Shown piece by piece: positions 7,997-15,775 of a stretch of 23,988 bases of DNA. The position numbers were made by a program, and so were the translations under genes. The stretch lies in the NCBI GenBank assembly GCA_035438805.1, contig DAORJA010000008.1, forward strand, positions 1-23,988, read 5' to 3'. Position 1 is the first letter of the stretch. Every line of letters begins with the position of its first letter. Under the pieces are notes generated by a model. It made no database searches. It had not been told where the DNA came from and saw only the letters and a program-made list of their open reading frames with translations. Source of the stretch: UBA922 sp035438805. Lineage in GTDB: Bacteria; Patescibacteriota; Patescibacteriia; Magasanikbacterales; UBA922.

Positions 7997-8785
7997 TTAA
8001 AATAATGGATTAAGTACTTTCTGGATCTCTTCAAACCACACTCGATACCCCTCACCTGATGGATGAAAGTGATCGGCCGCATAATACCTCTCAATATCCT
8101 GAAGAAAGATATCATCTGTGCCTGCTTGAAGCAAGTCCACATAAGTAACGTTCTTTTCTGCAGTAACCCGAACAAATAAATCATGCACTATTCTCGATTG
8201 ACGGCTAATAAACCAGGCAATGGGTTCCGGGAAAATCGGAGCAGTACCTACATCTGCTGAATGTAGAATAACTACCTGTTTTGATTTTTCAGAAGCTACA
8301 TCAATCAAATCACGTAAATCTTTCTCAAGTGTATCAAGGGGAGTTTGATGAGTAATATCATTTGCCCCAACTTGTATAAGCAATAGATTATATTTTTCAG
8401 ATCCCACTGGTGCTTCACGTAGTTTGGCAAGTGTATCGACTACTCGATCCCCGCTCTTACTGATATTCCTGATATCTGCATGCGGATAGAATGTTCCCAA
8501 TCTGCCTGCAGTAGATTCTTCTGGTTTTTTGGCACCAATTCCAACAGCAGTACTATCCCCTGCTACAAGTATCCAATACTCTGGATTTGTAACATGTCGT
8601 TCAAACGCGGTACTAGAAAAATATGAGTCACGGCCTCGATAAACGAGTGTACCTATTCGTACGCCATGATATAGAATCCAAAGAATAAAAATCCCTAGAA
8701 TAACTTTTATAACGATCGGAAAATGATATTCCACAAAATAATATTTATTCGCCCTTGTATGCTTTTTCCAAAGTCGAGATATCAA
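7997..8785 (-). CDS. SGNH/GDSL hydrolase, membrane-anchored
   Basis: 262 residues. One transmembrane helix (VIKVILGIFILWILYHGV, about 25-43) precedes an SGNH domain: block I LVAGDSTAVGIG with nucleophile Ser78, an oxyanion Gly near 112 in SKSGDR, block III GAND with Asn142, and block V DHFHPSGEGY with the catalytic Asp and His. The family hydrolyses esters of lipids or sugars; here the active domain should face outside. The ATG start overlaps the upstream gene by 41 nt. A GTG at 8734, 10 nt after that gene's stop, would remove 17 polar residues and is a plausible alternative. Substrate unknown. Confidence 0.82.
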   Translation of the reverse strand: MISRLWKKHTRANKYYFVEYHFPIVIKVILGIFILWILYHGVRIGTLVYRGRDSYFSSTAFERHVTNPEYWILVAGDSTAVGIGAKKPEESTAGRLGTFYPHADIRNISKSGDRVVDTLAKLREAPVGSEKYNLLLIQVGANDITHQTPLDTLEKDLRDLIDVASEKSKQVVILHSADVGTAPIFPEPIAWFISRQSRIVHDLFVRVTAEKNVTYVDLLQAGTDDIFLQDIERYYAADHFHPSGEGYRVWFEEIQKVLNPLF

Positions 8786-9656
8786 ACTTCTTCATCTTAA
8801 GGAATGCTTCCGTAACACGTGCAATTTGTTCAGGGCTACCATGTTGCATCATAGTGTCCATTGCTGTTGGAGTAATTTGCCATGACACACCATACATATC
8901 TTTGAGCCAGCCACACTGCTCAGACTGAGGAACTGCGGAAAGTTTTTCCCAATAATAATCAATTTCCTCTTGAGTGTCGCAATGCACGATAAACGAAACA
9001 GCTTCATTAAACGCGAACTTATGTTCATATGCACTGTCCATTGCCACAAACCACTGACCTTCCAATGTGAAGTCAGTAAACATAACATCATTTTCACGAT
9101 TAGGTTCTTGTCCTGCGCCATACCGTGCAATAGTTCCACGTTTTGAATCCTTGAACACTGAAAGATAAAAGTTAGTAGCTTCTTCTGCTTTGCCGTTTTT
9201 ATCACCTACAAAAAGTAATGAAGGAATAACCGTCGGTCGCTTCTCGCCTTTAGGATCGGTAAAAATAAGCTGCCATGACACGCTGTACTTATCTTCTACC
9301 CAGCCGTAACGCTCACTAAATGGATATTTCTCAAGTGGCATAAGAACTTTTCCACCCTCTACTAATTTTTCCCATATCGTATCTATCTGTATGCGTGCAT
9401 CTGCATTATCTGACGGGTCAAAATTAATCATGAAGGAAATTGACGGATTAATTTTAAATAGGGGTCCCGCACTAATTGACATAAACTCATATCCCATTAC
9501 GTCAAAAGAGACAATATCACAATCACCTGAAGGCGTGTTATGAATAGTTCGCACTGAATTCACTTTTGAGTTGGGAAAAGTAGCTGCGTAAAATTCAGCT
9601 GCAGCTCGTGCTTCAGTATCAAACCAAAGGTGTGGAGTAATTTTCTGCTTACCCAT
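8745..9656 (-). CDS. tandem PhnB-like VOC protein (two-domain)
   Basis: 303 residues made of two related PhnB-type VOC domains. Domain 1 (about 1-150) starts ITPHLWFDTEARAAAEFYAATFPNSKV and ends at RYGWVEDKYSVSWQLIF. Domain 2 (about 160-290) repeats the plan with ATNFYLSVFKDSKRG and ends QCGWLKDMYGVSWQITP. The repeated GW-x-x-D-x-Y-x-V-SWQ motif closes each half. Such proteins are often mis-named 3-demethylubiquinone methyltransferase; their activity is unproven. Its ATG at 9656 follows the 9702-9727 terminator, so it probably starts its own transcript. Confidence 0.87.
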   Translation of the reverse strand: MGKQKITPHLWFDTEARAAAEFYAATFPNSKVNSVRTIHNTPSGDCDIVSFDVMGYEFMSISAGPLFKINPSISFMINFDPSDNADARIQIDTIWEKLVEGGKVLMPLEKYPFSERYGWVEDKYSVSWQLIFTDPKGEKRPTVIPSLLFVGDKNGKAEEATNFYLSVFKDSKRGTIARYGAGQEPNRENDVMFTDFTLEGQWFVAMDSAYEHKFAFNEAVSFIVHCDTQEEIDYYWEKLSAVPQSEQCGWLKDMYGVSWQITPTAMDTMMQHGSPEQIARVTEAFLKMKKFDISTLEKAYKGE

Positions 9657-9701
9657 ATGAGTTCAATTAGAGATAAATAAACGATACTCAAAGCCTAACA
9701 C

Positions 9702-9727
9702 AAAACACTGGGCTGGGCCAGTGTTTT
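9702..9727 (-). terminator. intrinsic terminator after the RT operon
   Basis: A perfect 10-pair stem AAAACACTGG / CCAGTGTTTT with loop GCTGGG, flanked by A and T runs. On the minus strand it lies 11 nt after the stop of the 58-aa gene and separates the RT/ABC/PLD operon from the PhnB-like gene. Confidence 0.85.
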
Positions 9728-9737
9728 TAATGTGTAT

Positions 9738-9914
9738 TTACGCTCCAAACGTCTTATTGCGAGTGCGCTTGCCCACTGCCACCGGATCTCGAAATACTTT
9801 TGGTGGAGCCTGTAATTTACGCGTATCGAATGAGTGTCCAGGCTTTGCCTGCAATTCAGCCTTCTGCCCTTCTTTCTTCAAGGCATCAAGATGATTTTTA
9901 TACCATTTCTTCAT
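9738..9914 (-). CDS. small basic hypothetical protein, 58 aa
   Basis: An ATG at 9914 gives 58 codons ending in TAA at 9738-9740, followed at once by a strong terminator. The protein is strongly basic (MKKWYKNHLDALKKEGQK at the start, VAVGKRTRNKTFGA at the end) with no membrane helix, suggesting nucleic-acid or acidic-partner binding. It lies 40 nt downstream of the PLD-like gene with no terminator between, so it may be the last gene of the RT operon. I recognise no family. Its basic charge and position make it worth keeping as a real gene. Confidence 0.5.
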   Translation of the reverse strand: MKKWYKNHLDALKKEGQKAELQAKPGHSFDTRKLQAPPKVFRDPVAVGKRTRNKTFGA

Positions 9915-9954
9915 ATAGATTTATAATAGTAATAGACAAACATTTATACCAGTT

Positions 9955-11220
9955 TTATTTTGCTTTGTCAAGATTCTCATCAAACGCTTGTTTGAATGAT
10001 TGAAAGATGTAAGGAATATTGCTGATCATAATTGATTCATGGTTGTTGAAAAAGCCATTAGTGCTCCAATTATTGGTGCCGAATACTGTTGTTTCATTAT
10101 CCACGAGCAGAAGATGATGATGCAAAAATGAATTAAAGTCTGTTACACCATATACATCCTTAATTTCAGAATTTCTTTTATAGTCAGTAAAAACCTGTAG
10201 ATTGCCCAGATGATATAGCTCTTTTTCAGAATTCAAAAAAGGAAATACGGAATCAGTCAAAGAAACATTAGAATCATCAGTAAGTATAGTTATTGGCATC
10301 CCCTCTTTGCTTTTCTGAATTATAGCTTTGGCAACAGAACTATCTGTGAGGTTCCAAATCATAGCTTCAATTGTTTTTGTAGCTTCAGTAATAAGGTTCA
10401 AAAAACGTTCCTGCAAACCCACTGAATTAGCTGGTGGAGGAGAAAACCAAATTTCTAGATAACCCTGAGGATAGTTGATCCGTGCAGCAAATGGATTCCT
10501 GCCGACAAGTGCGCCACCAGTGTACACACGATCAAATTCCTTACCAAATACATCAATAATTTCAGGACGAGTAGTTTCCAAGATAAAGCTTGGATCATAC
10601 TTCTCCTGTAGAGAAGTAAAATTATATGATCCAAAAAAAAGTTTTGCTGATGCTAGATTTCGATCAATAATAATAAACTTGTGATGCATATAGCCGAGAG
10701 AAGCCTCAGGGCCGCGATCAATACGTGTAATATTTTTAGGCAGATTACTAAAAACTCGATCATGATTTTGCTGTCGTTTTTCACTTAAAAGCAGTCTAAT
10801 TACTACACCACGTTCAGCCGCACGATACAAAGCATCTCGTATCAATGGATGATCCATAGAATACACTGCCACATCGATCCGAGATTCTGCTTTATCAATA
10901 GCTTCAATAAGCAGCGAGGAAAATTCTGTTTGTCCAAAATCACTATTGAAATACAATTGTCCTGAAAAAGGTTCAGCCACTTCAATTGTTTCTGCAGGCG
11001 CCAAGACCAAAGACTGAGTTGAAGTCTCTGTCGGCAAAGCAACCTGATTTTCCATTATAGCCTGTTCTCTCACTTCCTGATCATGCGAACGTACATACAT
11101 GAACACAAAGACAAGAGTAATGGCAAAAAGTAACAAAAGTACAGGGATGAGCCACACAACAAAACGAGGTGCACTTTCAGGAGATTCAAGAGGCGGGTCT
11201 AATTTTGGTGTTAAGTTCAT
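9955..11220 (-). CDS. membrane-anchored phospholipase D-like protein with a defective second HKD motif
   Basis: 421 residues. A single transmembrane helix (VVWLIPVLLLLFAITLVFVF, about 21-40) is followed by a linker and two PLD domains. HKD motif 1 is intact: His179-x-Lys181-x4-Asp186 in MHHKFIIID, followed by FGSYNFTS. Motif 2 reads His367-His-His369-x4-Asp374, so the catalytic Lys is replaced by His, while the flanking FGTNNWSTNG is conserved. PLD-fold enzymes act on phospholipids or nucleic acids (Nuc, cardiolipin synthase types), needing both motifs in most cases. Its ATG lies 35 nt inside the end of the ABC-like gene, so translation is probably coupled. Predicted location is the membrane, probably with the domain outside. 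Confidence 0.8.
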   Translation of the reverse strand: MNLTPKLDPPLESPESAPRFVVWLIPVLLLLFAITLVFVFMYVRSHDQEVREQAIMENQVALPTETSTQSLVLAPAETIEVAEPFSGQLYFNSDFGQTEFSSLLIEAIDKAESRIDVAVYSMDHPLIRDALYRAAERGVVIRLLLSEKRQQNHDRVFSNLPKNITRIDRGPEASLGYMHHKFIIIDRNLASAKLFFGSYNFTSLQEKYDPSFILETTRPEIIDVFGKEFDRVYTGGALVGRNPFAARINYPQGYLEIWFSPPPANSVGLQERFLNLITEATKTIEAMIWNLTDSSVAKAIIQKSKEGMPITILTDDSNVSLTDSVFPFLNSEKELYHLGNLQVFTDYKRNSEIKDVYGVTDFNSFLHHHLLLVDNETTVFGTNNWSTNGFFNNHESIMISNIPYIFQSFKQAFDENLDKAK

Positions 11221-12949
11221 AGCGCTGAGTATAGGCTATATAATCATTAATAGAGTGAGAAAAAACAAGCATGATTGATGAAGGCAATGCTTGATCAAGC
11301 ACACGTATCATATCAAAAATCCGTGAGTACTGCACATCAATCCACATATTATCGATAATTAATACTGGGTATTTCTTGACCAAACAATGCAGTGTATGAA
11401 GTGCAAATGCTTGGAGTGGATTCTGAAGGACCGCAGTTGCCGGGATAGTGTAATTGCCATCAGTTGAAACAAGCTCCACAATAGAAGGATAACGATTCAT
11501 GATAGTCAGTGCCTCAGCAAATTCTTCTATAGTGATATCATCTGTTACTTTGCCCATGATGCACTCCATAAGTGTATAATCAACTCGAAAATGTGGATCA
11601 AAAAAATATACACCAGAACATAGGCTCTGCCATGCAGCAAATTCAAAACGTTCAGAATCAATCGTAATTTTAATCGCACGTGGATTATATGCAGTCATTC
11701 CAGCAAATACTTTTGCCAATGACGTTTTACCCATCATATTGTCACCGAAAAATAACACGCGCTCACCAGGTGCAAAATCAAAGCGCATATTCCGATGATA
11801 CTCCCCTTGTCTGAAGAGCTTCGTCTTATGGCTATGGAATCCAAGTGTTTTGTGTTCGAGACTAAACCCAGTATCTTTGGCATGATTCTTGCCTGAGGGT
11901 AAGATGGTCAAAAAAAGTCCCAAACGAGCAGGAAAAAGATACAAGCCAGCTCTAGTAGCCTCGTTCAATGCGCGAGAAAAATAGATAAGTAACAATATAA
12001 ATAAAAACTGTTCACTAGTATTTCCTGTTCCTAAAAAAGAAAAAAGTCTAGTCGGAAAAAAATGACTGAAAATAGATACGATAGTCAATAATATAAATAC
12101 CATTTTGAAGCCTAATCGCATCCAAATATCTCTCCTGACACGGAAAAAAGAATCGAGCCATACAAGCTTATCGAACTTTTGGAGAATACGTCGCTCCTGT
12201 CCAAATATTTTCAAAAAGCTAAGGTTAGTAGTATTAAAATCTATTTCCTTAATAATCCTCGAATAGAATGTTACTTCCTGCGAAACATAAAACCTCGACA
12301 CCACATACCCGCCGAAAAAAAGTGCCACTGACGTAAGAATAAAAATGCCGCCAACGGTAAGAACACGATAATGACTAATAGATGAAATCATGATGACAAT
12401 TCCCAAATACATGAGCCAGCGCCATAAACCAAAAAAACTATTAGATATACCAAGTGTGACCAAAGGTACATGATAAGAAATCTTCGCAATCAAATGCGCA
12501 TGTTGATCAGATGAAGCATGCTGAAGTGATCGACCAAGGAAATGTTTAAAAATACGACGTCGAATATTATTGGTCAAAAGGACAATAAATGATCGCTCAT
12601 ATTTAATAGCAAAAAAAGAATTGATTAAAAACACTACAATAAGTACTGAAAATAATGTTATAAAATGACTCGAGAGCCACAGCCTGGTTCCGTGTGAAAT
12701 TTGATCACGGCTAAAAATAATCAATCCAGATTCAATGACACCCTGAGAAAATAAGAGGGCGAGTAAGCCGAGGACCAAAAAAATATGTTTTTTAAAAAAT
12801 TCAAAAAGATAATGGTAGTGTTCCCGGGTAAGCTCCACCTTCTTCCATTCACTACTCTCTTTCCTAGCCAATCGAAGAAGACGCGCCTGCTCTCGTAATT
12901 TCTTACCAAAAATGTTGGTTACTCCATCCTTATGTTCGTCTTCGTTCAT
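11186..12949 (-). CDS. ABC-exporter-like membrane protein with a degenerate ATPase domain
   Basis: 587 residues. The N-terminal ~330 residues carry about six transmembrane helices in the type I exporter arrangement (e.g. KHIFLVLGLLALLFSQGVIE, LFSVLIVVFLINSFFAI, FILLLIYFSRALNEATRAGL). A nucleotide-binding domain follows with a passable Walker A (GDNMMGKTS). The signature motif is not recognisable: LQNPLQAFALHTLHCL stands where LSGGQ and its helix should be. Walker B reads VLIIDNMW, with Asn in place of the catalytic Glu. An H-loop-like VFSHS remains. It may bind ATP but is unlikely to hydrolyse it well. The ATG at 12949 lies 20 nt inside the RT gene and its end overlaps the PLD gene, so the three are translationally linked. 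Confidence 0.75.
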   Translation of the reverse strand: MNEDEHKDGVTNIFGKKLREQARLLRLARKESSEWKKVELTREHYHYLFEFFKKHIFLVLGLLALLFSQGVIESGLIIFSRDQISHGTRLWLSSHFITLFSVLIVVFLINSFFAIKYERSFIVLLTNNIRRRIFKHFLGRSLQHASSDQHAHLIAKISYHVPLVTLGISNSFFGLWRWLMYLGIVIMISSISHYRVLTVGGIFILTSVALFFGGYVVSRFYVSQEVTFYSRIIKEIDFNTTNLSFLKIFGQERRILQKFDKLVWLDSFFRVRRDIWMRLGFKMVFILLTIVSIFSHFFPTRLFSFLGTGNTSEQFLFILLLIYFSRALNEATRAGLYLFPARLGLFLTILPSGKNHAKDTGFSLEHKTLGFHSHKTKLFRQGEYHRNMRFDFAPGERVLFFGDNMMGKTSLAKVFAGMTAYNPRAIKITIDSERFEFAAWQSLCSGVYFFDPHFRVDYTLMECIMGKVTDDITIEEFAEALTIMNRYPSIVELVSTDGNYTIPATAVLQNPLQAFALHTLHCLVKKYPVLIIDNMWIDVQYSRIFDMIRVLDQALPSSIMLVFSHSINDYIAYTQRYELNTKIRPAS

Positions 12950-14156
12950 AATGGAAATTCTTATAATAGTAGTACAGTGAACGTATTCCCAAATCCTTAA
13001 TTACTATCCGGAGCAATCGTCGATGCTGGGGAGAATATTGCCCGTAATAAAACTCGGTGAGAATCTGAAAAAAACGTTCAGAAACATTCCGTATCTGTTC
13101 CACGTCATTTACCTGGGACTTATTTTTGATTATCTCCTGAAATCGGGTATTAAAATTCTTGTTTGCACGGCGCATGATATTTTTGAGAATATATCTCTTT
13201 TTCGCCACTGACTCATTTTTATATACCAATATGGTTTTCCATTCTGTTTCGAGATGAGTAATAAAGCTATCTTCAAAGCTGATAAGCCCCTGAGAAAAGT
13301 GATATCCCAAAAAAGAAAAGGGATCTCGAGTAGGTCCAATAAAAAGCTTGTCATGATTGAGCTTCAATCCTCTCTCATTCAATACAATCTTCAACTCCTT
13401 CTCTATGGTCTGTAATTTTTGAAGATCAGGATCAACGATCGCCAGATCATCCCCTACTCGTATATAGAAATCAGCCTGACTATCATACATGAAATCCAGG
13501 TCCGAGAGATAGAGGTTTGCAAATAAGGCAATCAAAGGTACACCCTGCACAATCCCCTGGTTCGTGCTTTGTATAGAACCATTGTCATACATTTGGTTGA
13601 AAATAAACAGTTTCAACGCATCAATTGTTTCTTTCTCTCGAAATAAGGTGAGTAACTTTCGAACCAAATAATCCCGATTGATAAAGCTAGAATAATTATG
13701 TAAATCTATAACAAGACAATAGTCATCGCGAAAACGTCTGCGGTATCGACGTGCGAATAAATAAGACGCAATATATGGAGGTTTTCCTGGACGATATGAA
13801 AATAATCGGTCAGAAAATGCTCGTTCAAAAACAGGTAATACTACACGGTATATTGCCTGAGCTTTGACCCGTTCTTTTAGTGTATAAACAAAAATCTCAC
13901 GCGTCTTTGCGGGATTACTCTTTTTTGGAATACGCAATAACAAAGCTGGTTCAATGGCTTTGTTGTGTATTAATTCATCCCGAATAAGGGACAGAAGATC
14001 ATGTGAGTCGACCTCATAATCCAATATTTTTTTGTCGTCGAGGCCGTGATATCTAGAATCCTTACCATCTTTTGCAAATTTTTGAACAATCTCCAGATAC
14101 GCTGCTTCCAAATTCTCCTTGGATATGATTTCTCTAAACATACAATTTACAATCAT
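12930..14156 (-). CDS. reverse transcriptase, unassigned class, VGDD active site
   Basis: 408 residues. RT motifs in order: fingers RIPKKSNPAKTREIFVYTLKE (75-95) and FSDRLFSYRPGKPP (114-127), palm motif A CLVIDLHNYSSF with Asp151, motif B GIVQGVPLIALFANLYLSDLD (201-221), motif C YIRVGDDLAIV with Asp236-Asp237, then LNERGLKLNHDK and FLGYHFSQG. It is group-II-intron-like in general form, but has no maturase, En or HNH domain, the usual YxDD is VGDD, and SP after QG is replaced. I see neither the DGR GxxxSQ motif nor a retron VTG triad. First gene of an overlapping operon with the ABC-like and PLD-like genes. A second Met (14141) is an alternative start. Confidence 0.85.
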   Translation of the reverse strand: MIVNCMFREIISKENLEAAYLEIVQKFAKDGKDSRYHGLDDKKILDYEVDSHDLLSLIRDELIHNKAIEPALLLRIPKKSNPAKTREIFVYTLKERVKAQAIYRVVLPVFERAFSDRLFSYRPGKPPYIASYLFARRYRRRFRDDYCLVIDLHNYSSFINRDYLVRKLLTLFREKETIDALKLFIFNQMYDNGSIQSTNQGIVQGVPLIALFANLYLSDLDFMYDSQADFYIRVGDDLAIVDPDLQKLQTIEKELKIVLNERGLKLNHDKLFIGPTRDPFSFLGYHFSQGLISFEDSFITHLETEWKTILVYKNESVAKKRYILKNIMRRANKNFNTRFQEIIKNKSQVNDVEQIRNVSERFFQILTEFYYGQYSPQHRRLLRIVIKDLGIRSLYYYYKNFHYERRRT

Positions 14157-14399
14157 CCCCTAATATATCTGACAGAAAACTATCAAATATTGATTATTTC
14201 CATTGAGGTCTTCCTTCGGGTAATAGCGAAGTTCTTTTCCTAAGATCGCCCATATGTTGTGAAGCTAATGCCGATAGCTGTTCAAATTCACAAAACCGGA
14301 GCGACTGCCGGCATCCTATAAAATAGGTGTTAGAGAATGATTGTAAAGAATACGTTAACCGGTGACAACGCAAGGTAGTATACCGTGATGTTTGTTTAT
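14157..14399. other. non-coding spacer upstream of the RT operon
   Basis: About 240 nt with no credible gene. It contains a short hairpin CTTCG...CGAAG near 14208-14232 and a CCTAT-aaa-ATAGG stem near 14315-14327. On the plus strand a candidate promoter for the structured RNA (TTAACC at 14355-14360, 18-nt spacer, TATACC at 14379-14384) is visible. No clear promoter for the RT gene was found immediately before its start. Confidence 0.35.
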
Positions 14400-14757
14400 A
14401 TGCCAGGTGTAAGATGTAGAGGGGCGACGGCTCTACGATCCCGAAGGGACCATAGAGCCGCTGCCTACAAATGGAGCCTACGTGAAGTACGACAAGAGTC
14501 GGTCGAGGAGCCCCTTCTTCTGGGGCGACTGGACGTGCAACGCGTCGACACTACCCCTCTCGTCCTTGGAGAGGTTGTCGATGTTCGAGCCCGGACACGG
14601 GTTGACCTTCAGCCCACGACGGGCCGGCGTCGACGAACCAGCGATGGGCTGACGGAGACGGGACTGACGGAGTTCCCTGGAGTTGGACATCGTAGCACCA
14701 TTTCCAAAGTGAGCGAACGAACGCTGTGACTAGCGTCTAGCTGCTACACTTCGGAAT
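14400..14757 (+). ncRNA. candidate structured non-coding RNA, about 355 nt, family unknown
   Basis: A GC-rich island (clearly over 55% GC by eye) in AT-rich surroundings. The ends pair: CCAGGTGTA (14403-14411) with TACACTTcGG (14745-14754). Inside are CGGCTCTA/TAGAGCCG (around 14428-14460), AGCCCC/TGGGGC-type stem (14510-14526), CGACA..CCTCTC/GAGAGG..TGTCG (14545-14581), CCCG/CGGG (14591-14602), CAGCCCA/TGGGCTG (14611-14651) enclosing CGACG/CGTCG, CGATGTTC/GGACATCG long-range, and GTAGCA/TGCTAC (14692-14746). Three helices have G-U pairs on the plus strand that would be A-C on the minus; one hairpin shows the reverse, so plus is favoured but not certain. I looked for RNase P, tmRNA, SRP and 6S hallmarks and saw none. 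A shared terminator follows at 14846. Confidence 0.5.
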
Positions 14758-14845
14758 AAGAACCGCGAAATAAAGCTATATAAGCATTTATAAAAACTAT
14801 CTTAAAGAGTATATTTTGTCAACATACTTAGCAAAGAATAAAACA

Positions 14846-14876
14846 AAAAATAATGGCTTATTAAGCCATTATTTTT
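14846..14876. terminator. bidirectional intrinsic terminator
   Basis: A perfect 14-pair stem AAAAATAATGGCTT / AAGCCATTATTTTT with an ATT loop. On the minus strand it ends the PhnB-like gene (stop at 14899). On the plus strand it could end the candidate structured RNA. Confidence 0.85.
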
Positions 14877-14898
14877 ATCTTGTATAAATAGTTTTAAA

Positions 14899-15318
14899 CT
14901 ATGTTTTCTGAACTCCCGCAATATTCACCATCCAGCTAATACCAAAAAAATCAGTAAGCATTCCAAATGTATCACCCCATGGTGCTTTTTCAAGAGGCAC
15001 TACGATTGTCCCGCCATTTGATAATGTATCCCAATATCCTCGCAATTCTTTTTCATCATCTCCACTAAGAGAAATTGAAATATTATTTCCCGGAGTATGC
15101 GGCATACCAGGAGGAGCGTCTGACACCATAAGCATCATGCCATTTTCAGCAATAAGCATAGCATGCATGATTTTGTGAGCGTCTGATTCTTCACAAGGCA
15201 TACCACTATCTTTGAACGTACTCATAGTCAAGATACCTCCAAAAACGGTTTTATAAAATTCAATTGCCTGTTTGGCATTACCATTAAAATTGATATAAGG
15301 ATTCAGTTTGCTTGCCAT
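14899..15318 (-). CDS. PhnB-like VOC family protein
   Basis: 139 residues from the ATG at 15318 (MASKLNPYINFNG), the usual PhnB start; the three extra residues of a start at 15327 are not needed. The motif chain LNPYINFNGNAKQAIEFYKTVFGG, MHAMLIAENGMMLMVSDAPP, GNNISISLSGDDE and WGDTFGMLTDFFGISWMVNI is typical of PhnB-like proteins. One VOC domain, cytoplasmic, activity unproven. It is related to the two-domain gene at 8745-9656. It sits 28 nt after the YdeI-like gene's stop and ends at a strong terminator. Confidence 0.88.
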   Translation of the reverse strand: MASKLNPYINFNGNAKQAIEFYKTVFGGILTMSTFKDSGMPCEESDAHKIMHAMLIAENGMMLMVSDAPPGMPHTPGNNISISLSGDDEKELRGYWDTLSNGGTIVVPLEKAPWGDTFGMLTDFFGISWMVNIAGVQKT

Positions 15319-15346
15319 ACAGTACACATTAATAATAAATCTTTTC

Positions 15347-15652
15347 TTATTTTTTTGATCGTTTTTTGAGTATTCCTTGAACTGATGGACTTACCGCCTT
15401 ATCAGTACGATGAATACATCCAATCCAGCAACACGGTCGACGTTTCCCTTCCTTAATTTCTTTAATAAGCCTCGTAACATGTTCCTTTCTAGTTTCTTCT
15501 TTCTTAACGAACGTAACCCAACAAATCCACTCATTACGTGCGAGTGGTGTGAGATCTTCCCATTTTGCCAGTGCTATTCTGTCAGTAGCAAAAATCTTCC
15601 GTAAATCAGCCGGCAGTTTGTGCACAACACCATCGGAAATTTTTTTGTCCAT
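15347..15652 (-). CDS. YdeI/OmpD-associated family protein
   Basis: 101 residues matching the C-terminal half of the YdeI/OmdA family: LPADLRKIFATDRIALAKWEDLTPLARNEWICWVTFVKKEETRKEHVTRLIKEIKEGKRRPCCW. The hallmarks are the L-P-x-D/E-L start, the EW-x-x-W-I/V core, the ETR motif and the GKR-x-PC ending. The family has been linked to stress or bacteriocin protection, but its biochemical role is not known. The protein is short compared with two-domain members, which is normal for the single-domain form. It probably shares a transcript with the PhnB-like gene downstream. Confidence 0.8.
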   Translation of the reverse strand: MDKKISDGVVHKLPADLRKIFATDRIALAKWEDLTPLARNEWICWVTFVKKEETRKEHVTRLIKEIKEGKRRPCCWIGCIHRTDKAVSPSVQGILKKRSKK

Positions 15653-15775
15653 ATGGATAGAGTCTTAACTCTGTTAGAGTATCAAAAATACATTACAAAA
15701 TAAAGCTAAAACAAGTGCTCGGGGTCGTAGACGATGTTCGGACTAAGTTAATCCACTAAGTGATCTATAAATAGA

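Noticed and set aside
12930..14156. Diversity-generating retroelement, retron or group II intron
   Set aside because: No template/variable repeat pair, no GxxxSQ motif, no VTG triad, no maturase or endonuclease domain, and no domain V hairpin after the gene.
14478..14690. A 70-codon minus-strand frame in the same island
   Set aside because: It looks somewhat protein-like, but it lies within the folded element, lacks a ribosome site and differs in composition from every neighbour.
14385..14729. A 114-codon plus-strand frame across the GC-rich island
   Set aside because: Composition is Arg-rich and unlike any protein here; the region is full of paired helices and the frame is best explained by high GC.
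14400..14757. RNase P RNA, tmRNA, SRP or 6S RNA
   Set aside because: On neither strand did I find the GAGGAAAGUCC-type core of RNase P, a tmRNA tRNA-like end with tag frame, or the SRP loop; the size is also wrong for 6S and small SRP RNAs.
15726..15734. CGTAGACGA matching the complement of TCGTCTACG at 22400-22408 next to tRNA-Asn, as attachment repeats
   Set aside because: The two copies are in inverted orientation and only 9 nt long; attachment repeats flanking an insertion should be direct.
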